Assembly: GCA_946482585.1 (NCBI GenBank)
Contig: CAMLSI010000181.1
Location: 1-9,761 of the forward strand
Length of the DNA stretch: 9,761 nt
Direction: 5' to 3'
DNA from: an uncultured Lysobacteraceae bacterium
GTDB lineage: Bacteria > Pseudomonadota > Gammaproteobacteria > Xanthomonadales > Rhodanobacteraceae
The translations under genes were made by a program, and so were the position numbers. The notes under the pieces were generated by a model, which saw only the letters and a list, made by a program, of their open reading frames with translations, was not told the origin of the DNA and ran no database searches. This document shows positions 6,083 to 9,761 of the stretch, in pieces. Each line of letters begins with the position of its first letter. Positions within the stretch are counted from its first letter, which is position 1.

Positions 6083-7093
6083 ATGAAAGTACTCGTCACC
6101 GGCGGCAGCGGCTTTCTCGGCAAGGCCGTCTGCAAGCAACTCGTCGCGCGCGGCCACGCGGTGCGCGCGTTCAATCGTCACGACTGTCCCGAACTCAAGA
6201 CGCTGGGTGTCGAGCAGCACCTCGGCGACGTGCGCAATCTCGATCTCGTCGCGGCTGCGGCCGAAGGCTGCGATGCGATCGTGCACACCGCCGCCAAGGC
6301 CGGCGCCTGGGGTCCGCTTTCCGAGTACTACGAGATCAACGTGCGCGGGACCGACAACGTGCTCGCGGCCTGCGAGATCCATCGCATACCCAAGCTCGTC
6401 TACACCTCGAGCCCGAGCGTCGTGCACGACGGGCAGGATCTCAACGGCGTCAACGAATCCACGCCGTACGCGACGCATTTCCTTGCGCCCTACCCGCAGA
6501 CCAAGGCGCGCGCCGAGCAGCGCGTGCTCGCGGCGAATTCGCCGCAGCTCGCAACCGTCGCGCTGCGGCCGCATCTGATCTGGGGCCCGGGCGATCCTCA
6601 CCTGCTGCCGCGCATCCTCGATCGCTCGCGCAGGGGTCGTCTGCGCCATATCGGCGACACGTCGAAGAAGATCGACACGGTGTATATCGACAACGCGGCC
6701 GAGGCCCACGTGCTCGCACTCGACCGGCTCGAACCGGGTTCGCCGATCGCAGGCAAGGCCTACTTCATCACGCAGGGCGAACCGATCAATCAGGACGCGA
6801 TGATCAACGCACTGCTGAAGGCGGCCGGACTGCCGCCCGAGGAGCGCCGCATTTCGGTCGATTTCGCGCGCTTCGTCGGCACGAACCTCGAGCGCATCTG
6901 GAAACTGCTGCGCCTCAAATCCGAACCGCCGCTGACGCGCTTCATCGTGGAGCAGATGTCGACCGCGCACTGGTTCAACATCGCCGCGGCGCGGCGCGAT
7001 CTCGGCTACGCGCCGCGCGTCAGCACGAACGAGGGTCTCGCCCGCGTCGGCGAGCAGCTCGCGCGCCAGCGCATGCAGCAGCGCAAGGGCTGA
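6083..7093 (+). CDS. NAD(P)-dependent reductase, OleD / 3beta-HSD-like (extended SDR)
   Basis: This 336-residue extended short-chain dehydrogenase has the Rossmann motif TGGSGFLG at 6-13, the extended-SDR signature HTAAKAGAWG (68-77), TSSPSV (108-113, with the catalytic Ser near 110), and the YxxxK pair as Tyr137 and Lys141 in YPQTK. LRPHLIWGPGDPHLLPR (161-177) and YIDNAAEAHVLAL (201-213) are typical of the 3beta-hydroxysteroid dehydrogenase/NSDHL branch. The whole chain closely resembles OleD, the 2-alkyl-3-oxoalkanoate reductase of long-chain olefin synthesis in Stenotrophomonas and Xanthomonas. However, the thiolase-like OleA, hydrolase OleB and ligase OleC are not beside it here, so the substrate is open: a beta-keto acid, a sterol-like ketone or a sugar nucleotide. 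ATG 6083 starts at the conserved MKVLVTGG, with GGGA at 6071-6074 as ribosome site. It is separated from speA by a strong stem-loop and is probably its own unit. Confidence 0.85.
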   Translation: MKVLVTGGSGFLGKAVCKQLVARGHAVRAFNRHDCPELKTLGVEQHLGDVRNLDLVAAAAEGCDAIVHTAAKAGAWGPLSEYYEINVRGTDNVLAACEIHRIPKLVYTSSPSVVHDGQDLNGVNESTPYATHFLAPYPQTKARAEQRVLAANSPQLATVALRPHLIWGPGDPHLLPRILDRSRRGRLRHIGDTSKKIDTVYIDNAAEAHVLALDRLEPGSPIAGKAYFITQGEPINQDAMINALLKAAGLPPEERRISVDFARFVGTNLERIWKLLRLKSEPPLTRFIVEQMSTAHWFNIAAARRDLGYAPRVSTNEGLARVGEQLARQRMQQRKG

Positions 7094-7094
7094 A

Positions 7095-7108
7095 GCGCCG
7101 GCCGGCGC
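7095..7108 (+). other. 14-bp perfect palindrome after the reductase gene
   Basis: GCGCCGGCCGGCGC begins one base after the TGA of the reductase gene. As RNA it could form a 5-bp stem with a GGCC loop. It may mark the 3' end of that transcript, but it is short and has no T tract. Confidence 0.3.
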
Positions 7109-7115
7109 GGCGCAG

Positions 7116-7144
7116 TCGCCAGATCGCCGTGGCTCGGCCACAAT
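7116..7144 (+). promoter_or_regulatory. Possible promoter for the glycosyltransferase operon
   Basis: TCGCCA (7116-7121) and CACAAT (7139-7144) are spaced by 17 bases, each matching four of six sigma70 positions. The start codon of the first gene is 31 bases downstream. The sequence CACAATACG resembles the TACAAT boxes of the speE/speA region. Confidence 0.35.
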
Positions 7145-7175
7145 ACGACGTTCTTCGCACTTGACCGGCGACCTC

Positions 7176-8159
7176 ATGATCGCGACCGCCCTGCCCCGCG
7201 ACGACCGACCGCGCCCCCGCGTCAGCGTCGTCGTTCCCTGTTTCAACGAAGAAGAAGTCATCGCCGAAACCGTACGGCGCCTCACCGTCGCCTGCGCCGA
7301 TGCAGTGGGTGCGGACTACGAGATCGTGTTCGTCGACGACGGGTCGCGCGATCGCACCTGGCCGCTGCTGCAGGGATACGCGCAAGCCGACACGCATATC
7401 GTCGCGCTGTCGCTGTCGCGCAATTTCGGCCACCAGCTCGCGCTGAGCGCGGGACTGCAACTGTGCCGCGGCGAACGCATCCTCATGATCGACGCCGACC
7501 TGCAGGATCCGCCGGAACTGCTCGCGCCGATGATGGCGGCGATGGACCAGGGCGCAGACGTGGTCTACGGCCAGCGCACCCAGCGCCACGGCGAAACCGC
7601 GTTCAAGACCGGCAGCGCGAGCCTGTTCTATCGCGTGCTCAACAAGCTCACCGACGTCGACATTCCCGAGAACGTTGGCGATTTCCGCCTCGTCTCGCGT
7701 CCCGTGCTCGATGCGCTGCTCGCGCTGCCGGAACAGCACCGCTTCGTGCGCGGCCTGGTCGCCTGGCTCGGCTTTCGCCAGGTCGCGTTTCCTTATGTGC
7801 GCGCCGAACGCTTCGCCGGCGTGACCAAGTATCCGTTGCGCAAAATGCTGCGTCTGGCCGTCGACGCGATCACCGGATTCTCGGTCGTGCCGCTGCGCGT
7901 GAGCATCTGGGCCGCGCTCGCGTGCTTCGGCATCGCGATCGGCGTGATGGGTTACGGGCTCGCGTCGTGGCTGTTCTTCGACGTGGTGCGCGGCTGGGCC
8001 AGCCTGACCGTGCTGCTCGCGCTGTTCGCCGGCGTGCAACTGCTCTGCCTCGGCATCCTCGGCGAATACGTCGGCCGCATGTTCATGGAATCCAAGCGCC
8101 GGCCGCTGTACATCGTGCGGGAGATAGCGACCGCGCCGCGCACGGATGCGGCATCGTGA
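7176..8159 (+). CDS. Family 2 glycosyltransferase, polyprenyl-phosphate type (GtrB/ArnC/DPM1-like)
   Basis: This is a 327-residue membrane-anchored enzyme that probably transfers a sugar from a nucleotide to undecaprenyl phosphate on the cytoplasmic face. The GT-A domain runs from RVSVVVPCFNEEEVIAETV (15-33) through VFVDDGSRDRT (51-61), SLSRNFGHQLALSAG (79-93), the metal-binding DAD in MIDADLQDPPEL (104-115), and GDFRLVSRPVLDALL (168-182). RFAGVTKYPLRKM (212-224) and TGFSVVPLR (233-241) are the interface motifs of the GtrB/DPM1 branch. Two membrane segments follow (about 243-265 and 276-299), then GEYVGR (296-301), diagnostic of this group. ATG 7176 is preferred to a TTG five codons upstream; neither has a strong ribosome site. 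The TGA overlaps the next start as GTGA, so the genes are translationally coupled. The sugar cannot be read from the sequence. Confidence 0.92.
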   Translation: MIATALPRDDRPRPRVSVVVPCFNEEEVIAETVRRLTVACADAVGADYEIVFVDDGSRDRTWPLLQGYAQADTHIVALSLSRNFGHQLALSAGLQLCRGERILMIDADLQDPPELLAPMMAAMDQGADVVYGQRTQRHGETAFKTGSASLFYRVLNKLTDVDIPENVGDFRLVSRPVLDALLALPEQHRFVRGLVAWLGFRQVAFPYVRAERFAGVTKYPLRKMLRLAVDAITGFSVVPLRVSIWAALACFGIAIGVMGYGLASWLFFDVVRGWASLTVLLALFAGVQLLCLGILGEYVGRMFMESKRRPLYIVREIATAPRTDAAS

Positions 8160-8488
8160 AGGTCTATCTGATGCTGCTGGCCAGCGCACTCTGCGCGGCC
8201 GCGGGCCAGATGCTGTTCCGCGTCGGCGCCGCAGGACGCACCGCGCTGCTCGACTTCGTGAATCCGGCATTGCTGGGCGGACTCGCGCTGTACGGCGCCA
8301 GCACCCTGCTCTGGGTGTTCGCGCTGTCGAAGCTGCCGCTGCGCAGCGTCTATCCGTTCACGGCGCTGACCTTCGTCCTCGTCTACGGCGGCGCGGTGCT
8401 GCTGCTCGACGAAAAACCCTCGTGGCGCGGCATCGCCGGCGTCGCCATCGTGCTCGTCGGCCTCTACTGCATCGTGACCGACCGATGA
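8156..8488 (+). CDS. Small four-helix EamA/SMR-type membrane protein, ArnE/ArnF-like flippase candidate
   Basis: This 110-residue protein has four predicted membrane helices (about 3-22, 36-57, 65-84, 91-107), the size of small multidrug-resistance type subunits that work as dimers. The third helix region, ALSKLPLRSVYPFTALTFVL, matches the LPLS-AYP pattern of ArnE/ArnF, the undecaprenyl-phosphate-Ara4N flippase subunits. Gln18 in AAAGQML and the ending LLLDEKPSW...G..IVLVGLY also fit that group. Its place between a polyprenyl-phosphate sugar transferase and a membrane glycosyltransferase supports a role in flipping the lipid-linked sugar rather than drug export. ArnE and ArnF are normally a pair, and only one is seen here. 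It starts with GTG at 8156, overlapping the preceding TGA by four bases, and ends with ATGA into the next gene. It is easily missed by annotation because of its length and GTG start. Confidence 0.88.
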   Translation: MKVYLMLLASALCAAAGQMLFRVGAAGRTALLDFVNPALLGGLALYGASTLLWVFALSKLPLRSVYPFTALTFVLVYGGAVLLLDEKPSWRGIAGVAIVLVGLYCIVTDR

Positions 8489-9615
8489 GCGCCGTCGCGC
8501 CGGCGCCCGCCGAACGGCCGTGGCGCGTCGCGTTCGCGATCGTCGCGCTGTATCTGGTCTCGCGCGCGATGCTGGTCGCGGTCGGCTACCTGGCGCAACT
8601 CACGCTCGGGGACGGCGGCAGCGGACCGCTGTCGCAGCTGTTCTGCCGCTGGGACTGCGACTGGTACGTCAGGATCGTCACCGAGGGCTACACCACGGAC
8701 AGCGCGCTCGGTGCGCCGGGCAAGACGAGCTACGCGTTCTTTCCGCTGTTCCCGCTGCTCGCCAAGGCGCTGACCGTGTCCGGCCTGAGCCCGAAAGTGG
8801 CAGTCGTCGTACTCGCGAATCTGTGCTTCCTCGCGGCACTGTTCTACGTGCAGCGCTATGCGCGGCTGCTCGGCGTCTCGACGACCGCGAGCCTGATCGC
8901 CGTGGCGCTGCTGTGCTTCGTGCCGCACGGGTTCGTGTTCTCGGCCGGCTATACCGAGAGCCTGTTCCTGCTGCTGCTCGTGGCGGCCATGTATCACCTG
9001 CGGCGCGAGCACTACCTGATCGCGGGCCTCGCCGCTGCAGCACTGTCAGCAGTGCGCGCGAACGGCATTTTCTTCCTCGTGTTCGCGCTCGCCGTGATCC
9101 TGCGTCACGACGGCTGGCGCGCGTTGATCGCGCCGTGGCGAAAACCCGAAGCGTTCGTGCCGGTCGTGCTCGCGCCGCTCGGCCTGTTCCTGTTCTGGGC
9201 CTGGTGCTTCTACAGCACCGGCGACGCGTTCGCGCAGATGAGCAGCATCGAGCAGGGCTGGCAATGGCGTTCGGCGGCGCCCTGGAAGAATCTCGCCAAT
9301 CACCTGCGCGGCGAGGCGCCGGCACGGTTCTGGGTGATATCGAGCCTCTGCGTCGCGGCCGGCTCGCTGCTGTTGCTGCGCCGGCGCTGGTACGAGGAAT
9401 TCGCGCTCGTCGCGGCCATACTCTGCCTGCTCTGGAGCGGGCAGATCGCGAACTCGCTGCTGCGCTACTGCATCGTGCTGTTTCCGGTCTGGATCGCACT
9501 CGCACGCGAGCTCGAAGACCGACCGCTCGCGCTCGCGGCCGTCATCGGCGGTTTCGCGCTGGTCAACGGCTGGCTCATGACCGCCTGGACGCTCGGAGCC
9601 TTCATCAGCATATGA
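8485..9615 (+). CDS. Polytopic membrane glycosyltransferase, PIG-V (GT-C)-like
   Basis: This 376-residue protein has about nine to ten membrane helices. After the first helix (about 13-37) comes an extracytoplasmic loop with RWDCDWYVRIVTEGY (55-69), whose Asp57 and Asp59 are the likely catalytic acids, then YAFFPLFPLL (83-92), AGYTESLFLLLL (154-165) and AVRANG (189-194). The WD..WY...GY, FFPL.P, YTESLF and R.NG series is the pattern of the PIG-V-like mannosyltransferase family (GT-C fold). Such enzymes use a polyprenyl-phosphate sugar donor on the outer face, which fits the two genes upstream as donor maker and flippase. The acceptor, whether LPS, another glycan or a protein, is unknown. ATG 8485 overlaps the preceding TGA (ATGA), and its own TGA at 9613-9615 overlaps the next ATG. 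Confidence 0.85.
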   Translation: MSAVAPAPAERPWRVAFAIVALYLVSRAMLVAVGYLAQLTLGDGGSGPLSQLFCRWDCDWYVRIVTEGYTTDSALGAPGKTSYAFFPLFPLLAKALTVSGLSPKVAVVVLANLCFLAALFYVQRYARLLGVSTTASLIAVALLCFVPHGFVFSAGYTESLFLLLLVAAMYHLRREHYLIAGLAAAALSAVRANGIFFLVFALAVILRHDGWRALIAPWRKPEAFVPVVLAPLGLFLFWAWCFYSTGDAFAQMSSIEQGWQWRSAAPWKNLANHLRGEAPARFWVISSLCVAAGSLLLLRRRWYEEFALVAAILCLLWSGQIANSLLRYCIVLFPVWIALARELEDRPLALAAVIGGFALVNGWLMTAWTLGAFISI

Positions 9616-9761
9616 AGCCCGAGCCCGTGAAACCTGTCCCCGCCTGGCGTCGCTGGCTGCTGCTCTGCGCCCTGCTCGCGCTAGGACTTCTGTACATTGC
9701 GGCATTTCACGCATTCCGCCGCGACAGCCGCAATTTCCTCGATACGGTGGAAACCCGGCGC
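9612..9761 (+). CDS. 5' end of a membrane-anchored protein, cut by the window
   Basis: Only the first 50 codons are present. ATG 9612 overlaps the previous gene's TGA in ATGA and the frame stays open to the window end. The N-terminus is proline- and basic-rich (MKPEPVKPVPAWRRW), followed by one hydrophobic helix at about residues 15-32 (WLLLCALLALGLLYIAAF), then a polar, charged region (FRRDSRNFLDTVETRR). This suggests an inner-membrane anchor with the rest outside the membrane, or the first helix of a polytopic protein. I do not recognise the family. Tight coupling to the glycosyltransferase genes suggests a part in the same pathway. Confidence 0.75.
   Translation, partial: MKPEPVKPVPAWRRWLLLCALLALGLLYIAAFHAFRRDSRNFLDTVETRR

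Noticed and set aside
4080..6083. 667-codon open frame antisense to speA
   Set aside because: It lies across a gene with complete family motifs; in this GC-rich genome stops are rare in non-coding frames. The translation is rich in Arg, Ala, Val and His with no recognisable domain.
6029..7285. Minus-strand 418-codon frame opposite the reductase gene
   Set aside because: Antisense to a protein with clear Rossmann and YxxxK motifs; no domain is recognisable.
7020..8270. Minus-strand 416-codon frame opposite the glycosyltransferase
   Set aside because: Antisense shadow with Arg/His/Asp/Glu-rich low-complexity content; the plus strand holds an intact GtrB-like enzyme.

Overview
The window is chromosomal DNA from a high-GC proteobacterium, most likely a gammaproteobacterium of the Xanthomonadales/Lysobacterales type. 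The reasons are the very GC-rich third codon positions, a TorF-type outer-membrane protein, a secreted cupredoxin carrying a C-terminal domain common in secreted proteins of that order, a SpeE with the GGGDCGTLRE motif, and a reductase closely resembling OleD of Stenotrophomonas/Xanthomonas. I make this placement from remembered families, without a database search. No rRNA, tRNA, transposase, phage gene, integration site or CRISPR array is visible. It reads as ordinary core and envelope chromosome, with short intergenic gaps (the longest is 233 bases).

Layout. (1) 1-1812, plus strand: a putative outer-membrane porin-like protein (197-943) and a secreted blue-copper protein with an extra C-terminal domain (1036-1812). 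(2) 1813-1950: a convergent gap with two strong stem-loops built on the same 9-base arm. (3) 1951-2862, minus strand: an AEC-family transporter, preceded on the same strand by speE (2998-3849). (4) 3850-4082: a divergent promoter region between speE and speA. (5) 4083-5972, plus strand: speA, the biosynthetic arginine decarboxylase, closed by a long GC-rich stem-loop. (6) 6083-7093: an OleD/3beta-HSD-like NAD(P)-dependent reductase standing alone. (7) 7176 to the window end: four genes joined by 4-base start/stop overlaps. They encode a polyprenyl-phosphate glycosyltransferase, an ArnE/ArnF-like small membrane protein, a PIG-V-like membrane glycosyltransferase, and the first 50 codons of a membrane-anchored protein.

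How the genes work together. SpeA makes agmatine from arginine. SpeE transfers an aminopropyl group to putrescine to make spermidine. The two share one divergent control region with mirrored TACAAT boxes. The steps between them (agmatine to putrescine, and decarboxylated SAM from SpeD) are not encoded here. The last operon has the parts list of a three-component envelope-glycan modification system: load a sugar onto a lipid carrier in the cytoplasm, flip it, then transfer it in the periplasm. This is the best candidate for an incompletely described system in the window, but its sugar and acceptor cannot be read from the sequence.
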